Origin: Terriglobus albidus
GTDB lineage: Bacteria; Acidobacteriota; Terriglobia; Terriglobales; Acidobacteriaceae
NCBI RefSeq assembly: GCF_008000815.1
Contig: NZ_CP042806.1
Location: 558,001-622,000 of the forward strand
Reading direction: 5' to 3'
Length of the DNA stretch: 64,000 nt
Shown: one piece after another, positions 32,569-41,822 of the stretch
Layout: each line of letters begins with the position of its first letter
Numbering within the stretch: position 1 is the first letter of the stretch
The notes under the pieces: model-generated
Database searches by the model: none
Told to the model about the DNA's origin: nothing
What the model saw: the letters and a program-made list of their open reading frames with translations, nothing else
Made by a program: the position numbers and the translations under genes

Positions 32569-32841
32569 ATGCGCACGAAGATCATCATTGGGGTCTTCGG
32601 CTTCCTCGGCCTCTTCGCCGGCGCCTTCAGCCTCTGGACCGCGGGCAACAGCATCCGCTACGGCATTCCTCTCGGCGGCTTCTGGACCCTGGTGACCACC
32701 ATCATCTGTCCACCGGTCCATTGGCTCCGTTACGCAACCGGTCTCTGGCCTTTGCTGCTCCTGGCCAACATCGCTCTCTACTCTGTTCTCGGTCTCGTGA
32801 TCGGACAGCTTCTGCCGTCAGGTAGAACAACCAGCAACTAG
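32569..32841 (+). CDS. Small membrane protein upstream of ruvA
   Basis: 90 residues with three hydrophobic segments (IIIGVFGFLGLFAGAFSLWT, GGFWTLVTTIICPPVHWLRY, GLWPLLLLANIALYSVLGLV). The function is unknown. It begins 4 bp after the preceding stop and ends (RTTSN*) inside the degenerate heptamer repeat that runs up to the ruvA ATG. Confidence 0.75.
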   Translation: MRTKIIIGVFGFLGLFAGAFSLWTAGNSIRYGIPLGGFWTLVTTIICPPVHWLRYATGLWPLLLLANIALYSVLGLVIGQLLPSGRTTSN

Positions 32842-32864
32842 CCAACCAGGAACTAGCAACCACC
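32829..32864. repeat. Degenerate AACYRGS heptamer array before ruvA
   Basis: AACCAGC, AACTAGC, (C), AACCAGG, AACTAGC, AACCACC end directly at the ruvA ATG (32865). The TAG stop of the preceding gene is part of the second unit, and any Shine-Dalgarno for ruvA would have to be the AGG in the third unit. Confidence 0.65.
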
Positions 32865-33461
32865 ATGATTGCTCACCTTCGCGGAACACTCCTCGCCAAA
32901 CATCCCAACCAGGTCATCGTCGAGGCCGCGGGTGTGGGCTACGACGTGACTATCTCGATTGAGACCTTCACCCATCTTCCTGAAGAGGGCCGCGAGGTGA
33001 AGCTGCACATCCATACCCACGTGCGCGAGGATGCCATCTCCCTCTTCGGCTTTGTCGAACGCGATGAAAAGAAGCTCTTCGAGAAGTTGATCACCGTCAG
33101 CGGCATCGGCCCCAAGCTGGCCGTTACTGTCCTTTCCGGCCTTCCCTCGCAGCGTCTTGTCACTGCCATTCGCGCGCAGGACCACGCCACACTGACCAGG
33201 GTTCCCGGCATCGGCAAAAAGACTGCCGAACGCGTCGTGCTGGAACTAAAGGACAAGCTGGAAGAGTTCGCCTTGCCCACATCGCAGGCCTCCGCCCTGC
33301 CCGCAGGTGCAGCAACCGAAGACGTGCTCTCCGCCCTCACCAACCTCGGCTACCAGAAACCGGCAGCCGAAAAGGCCATGGAAGCCGCACTGAAGAAAGA
33401 ACCGAACATCGCCGACGACTTCGAACAACTCTTCCGCGCCACCCTCGCCGCCATCCGCTAA
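32865..33461 (+). CDS. ruvA: Holliday junction DNA helicase subunit RuvA
   Basis: 198 residues. Domain I OB-fold: MIAHLRGTLLAKHPNQVIVE, AAGVGYDVTISIETF, HIHTHVREDAISLFGFVERD. Domain II carries two helix-hairpin-helix motifs (LITVSGIGPKLAVTVLSGLP and LTRVPGIGKKTAERVVLELK). Domain III at the C-terminus (DVLSALTNLGYQKPAAEKAM) contacts RuvB. It forms a tetramer on Holliday junctions and recruits RuvB for branch migration. No ruvB or ruvC is next to it. The translation start lies at the end of a heptamer repeat, which may affect its expression. Confidence 0.95.
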   Translation: MIAHLRGTLLAKHPNQVIVEAAGVGYDVTISIETFTHLPEEGREVKLHIHTHVREDAISLFGFVERDEKKLFEKLITVSGIGPKLAVTVLSGLPSQRLVTAIRAQDHATLTRVPGIGKKTAERVVLELKDKLEEFALPTSQASALPAGAATEDVLSALTNLGYQKPAAEKAMEAALKKEPNIADDFEQLFRATLAAIR

Positions 33462-33477
33462 GGCAACCACCAACTCT

Positions 33478-33590
33478 GGGTGCCCCGGGTCCCGGGGTCC
33501 CCAACGACCCGAGCTCGTTGGGGTGGATGTCCCGCTTTTGGGACCTGGGGCGAACTATTCGCGCCACGCGCGAACCGTCTTTTATCTGTC
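33478..33590. repeat. Mosaic intergenic repeat
   Basis: Module GGGTGCCCCGGGTCCCGGGG, a CCCCAACGA/TCGTTGGGG hairpin, GATGTCCCGCTTTTGGGAC, and a TTCGCGCCACGCGCGAA hairpin with a short T run. The 318-bp gap 33462-33779 holds this and otherwise only the start region of the next gene. Confidence 0.5.
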
Positions 33591-33779
33591 ATCCCGCAGG
33601 TGTGAGAGCGATCTCATATGTTGCGCTGGCCACCGCAACCATCTCCACACGCCGGGCCAAGCCAGAAACGCCAACGATGGATGGAGGCGTGGAGCTGGGA
33701 GCGATCTTCTCTTCGCCTGTATTGGTCCATCGACCCGGACCTGCAAGCTATGTATCGCCGTAAGATCGTAGAGGGAACT

Positions 33780-35528
33780 ATGCGAATGAACCGCAGTGGC
33801 GTCACACGGTGCGAAGAGTCGGCAGTTTCCACACTGGTTGCGCGGGCTGGCTTTGCACCCTCTGTCGCACTATTTCTTGTAGAGCTTGTTTGGATTCCAG
33901 CCATGACTATCTCTATTCTGCTGCTCTCTGCGATCCATTCATGGCTCCCTCTTGCCGCTCTAAGCTCGTTTGTATTGTTGGGATTGCTCTACATTGTTTT
34001 GTTTCGTGGCTTATCGCGTAAGCAGCATGTTCTGCTCGTCGGCATACTCCTGGCTTCAGCCTTCGTGGCTGCCACGGTTACATTGTTTTTTGACGACACG
34101 AGTTATGATGGTCGCGCGTATCACACAGAGGCGATCCTGGCATTGCTGCGGGGCGTCAATCCTCTTTACGGCCATATTCCGGGATCGGTGTGGGCAAACC
34201 ACTATCCAAAAGCGACTTGGTACTTTGCCTCGCTTGTAATTTATGTGTTTCGTAACTACCAGCTTGGAAAGGTTTACACCGTAATTCTGATGTTGGCCTG
34301 CATGGCCTACTCAGGCGACTTCTTCCGCAAGCGTGGAGTGGGCAGCGTAAACTCGCTCCTCTTAGCGACCGTCACCGCGTTGAGTCCCATCGCCCTTCCT
34401 CAGATGATGACGTTCTATGTTGATGGAGCGTTGGGTTTACTGATCGTTATTACCATCCTCGCGGCAATTAACATCATCTATGCTCCTACTCCCGTTGATT
34501 ATGCCCTTTTTGCGACAGCCTCCTCGTTGGCCATCGCTATAAAATTCACGGGGCTCGCGTATGCGGTAGTGCTGTGTTGCGGGCTGTTGGCGATTGAGCT
34601 TTCGCTTTGGTTAATTTTCAGGCGTGGACCAAACGCATTTCGCGCGAGCGGCATGGCGGTTCTGGCTGCAGTCTCCATCGGAGTACTGGTATTGGGGTAC
34701 GACCCGTATGTCACGAATATGAAGCAGGGGCTCCATCCCCTTTATCCGCTGGCTGGACCAAACAAGCGGGACATTATGGCGCGGCAACGGCCAGTGGTAT
34801 TTGCAGAGTATCCGGATGCGCGTTTGCATGAATTTGCGTATTCCTTCTTCGCGCAGTCGCAAGCAATCCAAAATCGGACTGAGTCCAGTCATCTTAAGAT
34901 CCCTTTTACGGTCAGCAAGCGTGAACTTATGAGCTTTATCAATCCTGACGCGATGCTGGCAGGATGGGGCGTTTTCTTTAGCGGCATCACCCTGGTTAGC
35001 CTTATCCTGTTCCTCCGCGTCAAAGGCTGGCGTGAGATCCCTGCTGTTCTGGCACTTGGGTTCGTGGCTGCAACGGCCGTCATTAATCCGGAATTCTGGT
35101 GGGCGCGCTTTGCGCCTCAGATCGCAGTGGTCCCGGCGCTATTGTTAATGCCGGTATTTCGTACATCTTCTTCGCGGATGCTTGCAGCTGCACGACTGGT
35201 TGTGGCGCTCTTCTTTCTTAATAATCTGATCTGCGGTGCTGTCCTGGCAGGCGCGTCTTATGCCAAGTCGAAGAAGCTCAACGGAGAGTTAGCACAGCTT
35301 GCTCAGGCGAGCGGAAAGGGGGAATACTGGGCCTATAACATGCCGGGTAATAAGGTTCATTATGATCAGTTCTCAGGCAGAAAAGGTATTGTGATATGCC
35401 CCCAGATTGATGCTCCCAGAGCGCTTTTGCCAAGCGATGGATTCCCGCTTAGCACGAATATTGTGCGCCCCGAGGCGCACGTTCTTCTGGTACGTGGGAA
35501 GTGCTCTTCGGGCCCGCCCCTACAGTAG
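33780..35528 (+). CDS. Polytopic membrane protein, glycosyltransferase-like (GT-C)
   Basis: 582 residues from ATG 33780 (TAGAGGGA just upstream). The open frame extends to 33618 but that part reads as repeat DNA. About 11-13 hydrophobic segments are spread over residues 25-520, with the acidic loop DDTSYDGRAYHTEAILALL (about 100-118) after the second or third helix. This is the arrangement of GT-C mannosyl/arabinosyl-type transferases, which use an Asp/Glu in the first exported loop and lipid-linked sugars. The C-terminus (about residues 520-582) is soluble. Third codon positions look less GC-rich than in neighbours, so the gene may have been acquired. The family assignment is tentative. Confidence 0.65.
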   Translation: MRMNRSGVTRCEESAVSTLVARAGFAPSVALFLVELVWIPAMTISILLLSAIHSWLPLAALSSFVLLGLLYIVLFRGLSRKQHVLLVGILLASAFVAATVTLFFDDTSYDGRAYHTEAILALLRGVNPLYGHIPGSVWANHYPKATWYFASLVIYVFRNYQLGKVYTVILMLACMAYSGDFFRKRGVGSVNSLLLATVTALSPIALPQMMTFYVDGALGLLIVITILAAINIIYAPTPVDYALFATASSLAIAIKFTGLAYAVVLCCGLLAIELSLWLIFRRGPNAFRASGMAVLAAVSIGVLVLGYDPYVTNMKQGLHPLYPLAGPNKRDIMARQRPVVFAEYPDARLHEFAYSFFAQSQAIQNRTESSHLKIPFTVSKRELMSFINPDAMLAGWGVFFSGITLVSLILFLRVKGWREIPAVLALGFVAATAVINPEFWWARFAPQIAVVPALLLMPVFRTSSSRMLAAARLVVALFFLNNLICGAVLAGASYAKSKKLNGELAQLAQASGKGEYWAYNMPGNKVHYDQFSGRKGIVICPQIDAPRALLPSDGFPLSTNIVRPEAHVLLVRGKCSSGPPLQ

Positions 35529-35754
35529 ACATTTCTCTCTATACCTCTGTGGAATGCGGTAGAGCTGGAAGGTAATTGCGTCTGCTGCAAAGGATAACCG
35601 GGAACGGATCGATTGTGATCCGGTCGCGAGTCGACGCAAACACTGCAACGAGGAGAGCTGACTTCTCGCGGTGCCGTCGAAATCTGGCAGAAGCCTCCAT
35701 GCGCGGCCTGCAGGCCCCACGGCTCGCGTTTCATGAAACACCACAGGCGCTCTC

Positions 35755-35784
35755 TTGACAGACCGACAGTCGAATGTCTACCAT
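35755..35784 (+). promoter_or_regulatory. Candidate promoter of PadR-ADOP pair 2
   Basis: TTGACA (35755-35760), 18 bp, TACCAT (35779-35784), the same box spacing as at the first PadR gene (6861-6890). GTCGAATG occurs twice (35769-35776 and 35800-35807), the second copy covering the PadR start codon. Confidence 0.5.
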
Positions 35785-35803
35785 CGCGCTCATCGAGGGT
35801 CGA

Positions 35804-36169
35804 ATGACTTCCACCAAAGACCAGGTGAAACAACGCAGCGCAGTTCTACAGGGAACACTGGATATGCTGATCCTCCGGACCCTGCTCTATGGCCCCGCCC
35901 ATGGGCACCAGATCGGAAAGCACATCCAGCGAACAACTAACGACTTCCTGCAGATGCAGCATGGTTCGCTCTATCCGGCTCTGCACCGCCTGGAGAAACG
36001 AGGCTGGGTCACTTCGAAATGGGAGACGGCTCCTGATCGCAACCGGGAGTTCAAGTACTACCGGTTGACCGAAAAAGGCAGGAAACAGCTCCTGGTCGAA
36101 GAATCGCAGTGGAAGCAGATGATGGAAGCCGTTGCCCGCGTGATGTGGCCCACCGGCGAGGAGAGCTGA
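35804..36169 (+). CDS. PadR-family transcriptional regulator 2
   Basis: 121 residues from ATG 35804 (GAGGGTCG upstream). An ATG at 35774 in the same frame is less well placed. Winged helix: VLQGTLDMLILRTLLYGPAH, GHQIGKHIQRTT, MQHGSLYPALHRLEKRGWVT, then REFKYYRLTEKGRKQL. It matches PadR 1 in layout but not closely in sequence. It ends one base before the ADOP gene. It is likely a repressor of its operon with an unknown ligand. Confidence 0.92.
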   Translation: MTSTKDQVKQRSAVLQGTLDMLILRTLLYGPAHGHQIGKHIQRTTNDFLQMQHGSLYPALHRLEKRGWVTSKWETAPDRNREFKYYRLTEKGRKQLLVEESQWKQMMEAVARVMWPTGEES

Positions 36170-36170
36170 G

Positions 36171-38810
36171 ATGCGATGGTGGCAGATCAGGAAACGGAAT
36201 GACGACCTGGAGCGTGAGCTGCTCTGTGACCTGGAACTCGAAGAAGAAGAGCAAAGGGAACGCGGAGTGCCACCAGAGGAAGCGGCCAGGGCTGCCCGCC
36301 GTGCTTTAGGCAACGTCGCGCTGATTCGCGAACGGACGCATGAAGCCTGGGGCTTAGCGCCCATCGAACGCTTCTGGCAGGATCTTCTCTATGCTCTTCG
36401 CTCGGTGCTGCGGGCGCCGCTGCTTTTCTCTGTCGCCGTCCTTGCCTTGGGCCTTGGCATCGGGCTCAACGCGGGGGTCTTCACGCTGTTGAACTCGATC
36501 TTTCTGCAGCCGCCGACCTTCAAAGACCCGCGCAGCTTTGTTCAGATTTATCCGCGCTACACGGGATGGTCTACGCGCGAGGATCAGTATTCCTCGTTTA
36601 CGACCGAAGATTATGACGCCATTCGCAGCCGTTCGAGGGTGTTTGAGGACGTTGCCGCATGGCAGGCTTCTTCTGTAGTGCTCGAAGAAGCGAACAAGCC
36701 AAATGCAGCACAGACAGTTACCTGCAACTACTTCCGCATCTTCGGTGTCGATCGCCCGCTCATCGGGCGATTTTTCGTCTCCGAAGATTGCAGCCGTGGC
36801 TTTGCTGCGCAGGTGGCAGTGCTTACCGAAGCGACCTGGGCGACCGACTTCGGCAGCGACCCGCACATCATCGGAAAGACAATGCACCTGAATGGGTCAG
36901 CCTTCCAGGTTATCGGCGTCGTTTCCTCGGATGCGGCTAACTTCCTGCCTGGCGGTATTTTCGTCCCCTACACGATGGAGCCGCTGCTTGATCGGGGCAG
37001 AGATCTGTTCAACAGCGCTGACGTACCGTGGCTCGGCGTGGCAGGCCGGTTGCGCCCAGGGTTCTCGCGAGCGGATGCGCGGGCCGAGCTGTCGACCATC
37101 ATGAGCCAGCAGGATCGTGCCTATGTGAAGCGCCATAACTCCACCTTTAATCGCAAAACGAATCTCGCCCTGACGAACGGATCGTTTATAGAAAATCCGG
37201 CCGTTCGCGATCGTGTGGTTGCGATGATGGCGTTGATTCTGGGGCCGCTTACACTCATCCTGCTGCTGGCATGCTGCAACGTGACCATGCTCTTTCTTTC
37301 GCGCACGGTCACACGCCGCGGTGAGATCGCAACGCGTCTGGCGCTCGGAGCCAGCCGGGGACAACTCGCCCGTATGTTGCTGGCGGAGAGCCTGCTTACG
37401 GCTATCATCGGCGGGGCTCTCAGCATCCTGCTCGTTTACCGGGTGCCGCTGCTGGTCATGAATGCCATCGGCGCCAGGCAGTCCAGATTCGTCCTGCTCA
37501 TTCATCCCGACTGGCGCGTGTTCGGTTATCTTGCCGTTCTCGTCGTAGCGGCAACCATCATCTCTTCGCTCATGCCGATTCGCGCCGCATGGAAGCTGGA
37601 CCTGCTGACTGCATTGAAGGGACGGGAGAGCGCTGCCACCGTGCGTTCGAAAACCACGAGTGGACTGATCGTCGTACAGGTCGCCTTTGGATTTGTGCTT
37701 GTGTGCGTGGCGGTGCTGTTCGGTCGTCTGCCCAGCCTGGTCACCGGCACGGACGCAGGCTTCGATACCCACCACACGATGGCCGTGCCACTCGCAGTGG
37801 ATACATCTGCCGCGAATCATGCCGGCGCGCTCACTTTTTACAGCACGCTCGAATCGCGAATCGTTGCTATCCCCGGCGTGCAATCGGTGGCCTATGCCAG
37901 TCTTGGACCCTTCCGCCCGGTTCCTCCGCAGGAGATTCGCCTTCCCGGTCAGACTGTAGGACAGGGCAAACCCGTCTCGGTCGACGATATCTCGAGCAAC
38001 TTCTTTTCAACCTTCGGCATTCCTCTGTTGAGAGGCCGTTCCTTCAACTCCGCCGATCCAACCTCGCCCGATTCAGATTCGGTCGCAATTGTCTCTCAGG
38101 CCTTCGCAAAGGAGTTCTGGCCGGCGGGCGATCCCCTGGGCCAGTCGATCGTTACCCCCAATAACCGCCGCCTCATTGTCGTTGGAATTGCAGCGGATAC
38201 AAAGTCCGAGAGCTTCGGTGTTACTGATGGCCCAAGACTTTATACGCTCCGCGATGCTTCCGCATTGGGCGGCAACCTGTATGTGCATTTTTACGGTGAC
38301 CCGAAGCCTATTGAGAACGCGATAAGAGATACGGTGAAGGCTCTCGATCGCACACAGATCATTGCCCCGGAGACTATCTGGGAATCCCTCGAAGCCAACG
38401 CTGTGCAGATGACTTCGCTGGCCGGGATCATTCTCTTCATGGCTTCCGTGGGGTTACTCATGGCGGTCGTGGGCGTCTACGGAGTTCTTTCGTTTGCCGT
38501 CAACCATCGCTCCCGTGAGTTCGGAATCAAAATGGTGCTCGGTGCAAGTCGCCAGACGATCTTCCGCTCAGTAACGCTCCAGGCTATTCGCAATACCATC
38601 GTCGGGCTTCTCTGCGGAGCCGCAATCGCACAACCCGCGATGAGCACACTCGCCCGATTTTTGTCGGGGCCCTTTCCTCTACGTGGTCTCATCACGTTCG
38701 CCTTAGGAGTATCTGCGGCTCTGCTTATGGCGGTCTCGCTGGTGGCTACCTGGCTGCCGGCATTGCGCGCCACGCGATCTGATCCAATGCAGGCATTGCG
38801 TGCTGAATGA
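36171..38810 (+). CDS. ADOP-type ABC transporter permease (MacB/FtsX fold) 2
   Basis: 879 residues. An acidic N-terminal leader (RELLCDLELEEEEQRERGVP, PEEAARAARRALGNV) precedes the first transmembrane helix at about residue 80 (LFSVAVLALGLGIGLNAGVF). A MacB-type periplasmic domain with the FxxxG...VGRF-like motif follows, then the FtsX helices (MMALILGPLTLILLLACCNV, then TRRGEIATRLALGASRGQLA). The second repeat ends with LAGIILFMASVGLLMAVVGV and RSREFGIKMVLGASRQTIFR. The carboxyl end ATWLPALRATRSDPMQALRA is characteristic. No ATPase gene adjoins. It is 1 bp after PadR 2. Confidence 0.9.
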   Translation: MRWWQIRKRNDDLERELLCDLELEEEEQRERGVPPEEAARAARRALGNVALIRERTHEAWGLAPIERFWQDLLYALRSVLRAPLLFSVAVLALGLGIGLNAGVFTLLNSIFLQPPTFKDPRSFVQIYPRYTGWSTREDQYSSFTTEDYDAIRSRSRVFEDVAAWQASSVVLEEANKPNAAQTVTCNYFRIFGVDRPLIGRFFVSEDCSRGFAAQVAVLTEATWATDFGSDPHIIGKTMHLNGSAFQVIGVVSSDAANFLPGGIFVPYTMEPLLDRGRDLFNSADVPWLGVAGRLRPGFSRADARAELSTIMSQQDRAYVKRHNSTFNRKTNLALTNGSFIENPAVRDRVVAMMALILGPLTLILLLACCNVTMLFLSRTVTRRGEIATRLALGASRGQLARMLLAESLLTAIIGGALSILLVYRVPLLVMNAIGARQSRFVLLIHPDWRVFGYLAVLVVAATIISSLMPIRAAWKLDLLTALKGRESAATVRSKTTSGLIVVQVAFGFVLVCVAVLFGRLPSLVTGTDAGFDTHHTMAVPLAVDTSAANHAGALTFYSTLESRIVAIPGVQSVAYASLGPFRPVPPQEIRLPGQTVGQGKPVSVDDISSNFFSTFGIPLLRGRSFNSADPTSPDSDSVAIVSQAFAKEFWPAGDPLGQSIVTPNNRRLIVVGIAADTKSESFGVTDGPRLYTLRDASALGGNLYVHFYGDPKPIENAIRDTVKALDRTQIIAPETIWESLEANAVQMTSLAGIILFMASVGLLMAVVGVYGVLSFAVNHRSREFGIKMVLGASRQTIFRSVTLQAIRNTIVGLLCGAAIAQPAMSTLARFLSGPFPLRGLITFALGVSAALLMAVSLVATWLPALRATRSDPMQALRAE

Positions 38811-38855
38811 GCTGAAGATGGAAAAGTCTATCGAAGTCGCGCTGGGGAAAACGCT

Positions 38856-39908
38856 CTAGTACTCGACTCCGGCCGTCACGGACCCAATGGATAACTTCCG
38901 TAGCAGTTTGAAATCGTCAAGAATCTTGCCAGTCCCCAGAACGACGCAGCACAGCGGGTCATCGGCAATCGAGACAGGAAGTCCCGTTTCTTCGCGGATG
39001 CGCCTATCCAGCCCCTTCAAGAGCGCGCCACCGCCGGTGAGCACGATGCCTCGGTCGCTGATGTCAGCTGAGATCTCGGGCGGTATGCGCTCTAGCCCCA
39101 CACGAATGGCGTCCATGAGCATCGATACCCATTCACTCAATGCCTCGCGGACTTCGCTGTCATTCAGAATGATGGTCTGGGGTACCCCTTCAATCAGGTG
39201 ACGGCCCTTGATTTCAATCGTCAGCGACTTCTCGAGTGGGAACGCACTCCCTATTTCAATCTTGATCCGCTCGGCGGTGAGTTCGCCAATCAGCAAGTTA
39301 TATTTTCGCTTCACGTAAGCCATGATGACTTCGTCCATTTGGTTTCCTGCCATACGCCAGGAACGGGCGTAGACGATGCCACTCAGAGAGGTCACTGCAA
39401 TATCCGTGGTGCCTCCCCCAATATCGACAATCATGCTTCCTGTGGGTTCACTGACGGGAAGTCCCGCACCAATCGCAGCCACCATGGCCTGGTCCACCAG
39501 ATAGACCTCGCTGGTTTTCGCACGGTAAGCTGCGTCCATGACCGCGCGTCGTTCCACCTGCGTGATCTCCGCGGGTACACCAATCACAATGCGTGTATGT
39601 AGCGACATTCGGCGATTGTGCGCTTGCCGGATAAAGTAATTCAACATCTTCTCGGTCACTTTGAAATCGGCGATGACCCCCTCTTTCAACGGCCGAATTG
39701 CAACGATGTGCTCCGGTGTACGGCCCAGCATTTCCTTGGCCTCTCTTCCCACCGCTTCCACCTCACCGGTGTTCTTATCAATGGCTACGATAGACGGCTC
39801 GTTCACCACGATACCCTCGCCACGAACATAAACGAGTGTGTTGGAGGTTCCCAGATCGATGGCCAAGTCGCTTGAGAAATGGCTAAAGAGCCGCCTTAGG
39901 TTCCACAC
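38856..39908 (-). CDS. mreB: Rod-shape-determining protein MreB
   Basis: 350 residues from a GTG start (complement of 39906-39908). It has the actin fold: phosphate 1 (LAIDLGTSNTLVYVRGEGIV), the IGVPAEITQVERRAV segment, phosphate 2 (MIVDIGGGTTDIAVTSLSGI), the adenosine loop (GIVLTGGGALLKGLDRRIRE) and the ATP-contacting ERIKIEIGSAF. The N-terminal helix MWNLRRLFSHFSSD, basic and amphipathic, suits membrane binding. It is a cytoskeletal filament that directs lateral wall synthesis. No mreC or mreD is in the window, and upstream of the GTG the frame reads KPSAKRKTTWDQLLENP without a start, so the 5' end is slightly uncertain. Confidence 0.93.
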   Translation of the reverse strand: MWNLRRLFSHFSSDLAIDLGTSNTLVYVRGEGIVVNEPSIVAIDKNTGEVEAVGREAKEMLGRTPEHIVAIRPLKEGVIADFKVTEKMLNYFIRQAHNRRMSLHTRIVIGVPAEITQVERRAVMDAAYRAKTSEVYLVDQAMVAAIGAGLPVSEPTGSMIVDIGGGTTDIAVTSLSGIVYARSWRMAGNQMDEVIMAYVKRKYNLLIGELTAERIKIEIGSAFPLEKSLTIEIKGRHLIEGVPQTIILNDSEVREALSEWVSMLMDAIRVGLERIPPEISADISDRGIVLTGGGALLKGLDRRIREETGLPVSIADDPLCCVVLGTGKILDDFKLLRKLSIGSVTAGVEY

Positions 39909-40174
39909 GGGATTCTCAAGAAGCTGATCCCAAGTCGTCTTTCGCTTGGCGCTTGGCTTGTTTGAGTTTCAGCGATTGGATCTTTGACTCCATATTCCCC
40001 CTAGCTCGTAGGTGGAGGATTGTGATGCAGTTCCAAATCATTTGCAATACAAATCAGACCCACCGCGCTCGATTTCCCATTACGGAATCTCAGAGGGCCA
40101 TATTACTGCCTCAGTGCCCGCTCGTTCATCGGGTATCGAAGTCACCCGATTTGAGAACTCCAGCGACCGTTGCT

Positions 40175-41557
40175 TTAACTGGGTATCGCCGTCATTCCTT
40201 CGCGGTGTTGCGGCATGACGATCTCAATCTGCAGGCCGTGCGGTGAGATGTTCTCGGCACGTATCGTTCCGCCGTGAATCCGGACCACGCGTTCGGCGAT
40301 CGCCAGACCGAGCCCTGCCCCGCCGGATTGCCTGTCACGGGCGTCTTTCACCCGATAGAACGGCTCGAAGATACGGACCAATTCGGCTTCCGGAACTCCC
40401 GGCCCATGGTCGCGGACCGTCAGCTGCATAAATGATCCATCGCATGTGAGGGATACCTCGACAGACGTGCCAGGCTCGGAGTAGCGGATTGCATTACGGA
40501 CGACATTCTCGACTGCGCTCTGCAACAGCTCCGTGTTGCCATGCAGGAAACATGGCTGCTCAGCGACGATTCGGACACCGCCGGATAGTTCGCGTGATTC
40601 GAACTCGGCATTGCGGACCACCTGCGAGACAAGTGCAGTGACATCGACCTCAGTCATCCGAACCTGGGGTGCCGACATATCCAGCTTCGCAATTGTCAGC
40701 AGCCGGCCGATCATTTCGTCGAGGATGCCCAGATCTTCTTCCATGTGATCGAAGGCAGGGTCACTGCCTTTTCTTTCGCGGCCAAGGTCAAGTGCGACAT
40801 TCAGGCGCGCCAGTGGTGAGCGCAGCTCATGTGACACATCCGAGATAAGCTGACGCTGCCGTGAGATCAGCTCTTCGATTCGAGCCGCCATGGAATTGAA
40901 GTCGCGTACCAGGTCTCCAAGCTCGTCTTTCCTGCGGCCTATCGTGGATGTGGCGCGAGTACTCAGATTGCCGCTTGCGAGCTGTTGCGATGCCTCGCGT
41001 AGCCGGAGAATCGGAGTCGTCAGATATCGAGTCAGCAGATAGCAGATAAAGCCCGAGACTAAAAGAGCGACTCCCCATTGCAGTACAGCCGCTCCCCGAT
41101 GAATACCGAGAGCCGCCCGGGGACCCGCAGGAAGTTCGGTCGCAAAGATGTAGTCACGGCCGCTAGGTCCTTTTACCGCCAGCGCAACCCGGGTGATGCC
41201 GTACTTCATATTGAAATCGGAGGTCTTCAACGCGGAAACGCGCGTCGTCATCTGATGGAAGGACTCGCAATCGTTTCCCGCGATTGCGTTGCCGTTTGTG
41301 TCAGCGAGACATGCCTTTAGATGTGTCTCCTGCGCGATCCGGTCGATGTACGCCGACGCAGAAGGTGTGCCGCCCTGCTCGTGCATCGCTGCGGCAATCA
41401 TTCCGGAGTACTGCGCCGTATCTGTTAAGGTGGCATGCCACTGTGAAGGAACACCGCGTGGCTCAACAATGAACGTGATGACCACCGCGATGGCGGTGGC
41501 AATGACGGTTAGCCAGAAACACAGAAAGATTTTGAGAAAAAGGTTAGGGTGTGTCAT
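40175..41557 (-). CDS. Cpx-type sensor histidine kinase, start codon supplied by a MITE
   Basis: 460 residues. TM1 (about 8-30), a periplasmic domain of about 125 residues, TM2 (about 157-177), HAMP (178-231), HisKA with SHELRSPLARLN (His 243), then the ATPase domain (N box NVVRNAIRYS, G1 DHGPGVPEAELVRIF, G2 GAGLGLAIAERVV). It autophosphorylates and passes phosphate to the regulator at 41823. The start MTHPNLFLKIF uses ATG 41555-41557, which lies inside the terminal repeat of MITE copy 2. The native start was ATG 41818-41820 (MPNLFLKIF), one codon before the insertion. AGGAG lies 4 nt before the new ATG. Confidence 0.9.
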   Translation of the reverse strand: MTHPNLFLKIFLCFWLTVIATAIAVVITFIVEPRGVPSQWHATLTDTAQYSGMIAAAMHEQGGTPSASAYIDRIAQETHLKACLADTNGNAIAGNDCESFHQMTTRVSALKTSDFNMKYGITRVALAVKGPSGRDYIFATELPAGPRAALGIHRGAAVLQWGVALLVSGFICYLLTRYLTTPILRLREASQQLASGNLSTRATSTIGRRKDELGDLVRDFNSMAARIEELISRQRQLISDVSHELRSPLARLNVALDLGRERKGSDPAFDHMEEDLGILDEMIGRLLTIAKLDMSAPQVRMTEVDVTALVSQVVRNAEFESRELSGGVRIVAEQPCFLHGNTELLQSAVENVVRNAIRYSEPGTSVEVSLTCDGSFMQLTVRDHGPGVPEAELVRIFEPFYRVKDARDRQSGGAGLGLAIAERVVRIHGGTIRAENISPHGLQIEIVMPQHREGMTAIPS

Positions 41558-41813
41558 CAAACTCCTGCCGTCAGCGTTGCGAGCGCAAATTGGTCCAGAC
41601 GAGGCGGAGGCTGAAGGCTGTGGCGGGTCCACAGTCGAGGCCGACAACGAAGTATGGGCGAATTTGCGCTCGCAACCCGGAGGGCCGGGGCAGATTTTCC
41701 CGATCTCTTCGTCACTCGTCGTTCCAGTAGGCCAGCTACAGTTCGCTCCTCACTCCTCGATCTCGTAAAAATCTGCTCCCGGCGCTGACTGGCACGAATT
41801 TGATGACACACCC
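41547..41813. mobile_element. MITE copy 2, between response regulator and kinase
   Basis: 267 bp flanked by TA (41545-41546 and 41814-41815). It is the same element as 14090-14355, with terminal repeats GGGTGTGTCATCAAACTC and GAATTTGATGACACACCC (one mismatch). Several end positions differ from copy 1 in compensating pairs on the two arms. The left end read outward carries AGGAGTTTGATG, in frame with the kinase. Confidence 0.88.
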
Positions 41814-41822
41814 TAGGCATGG

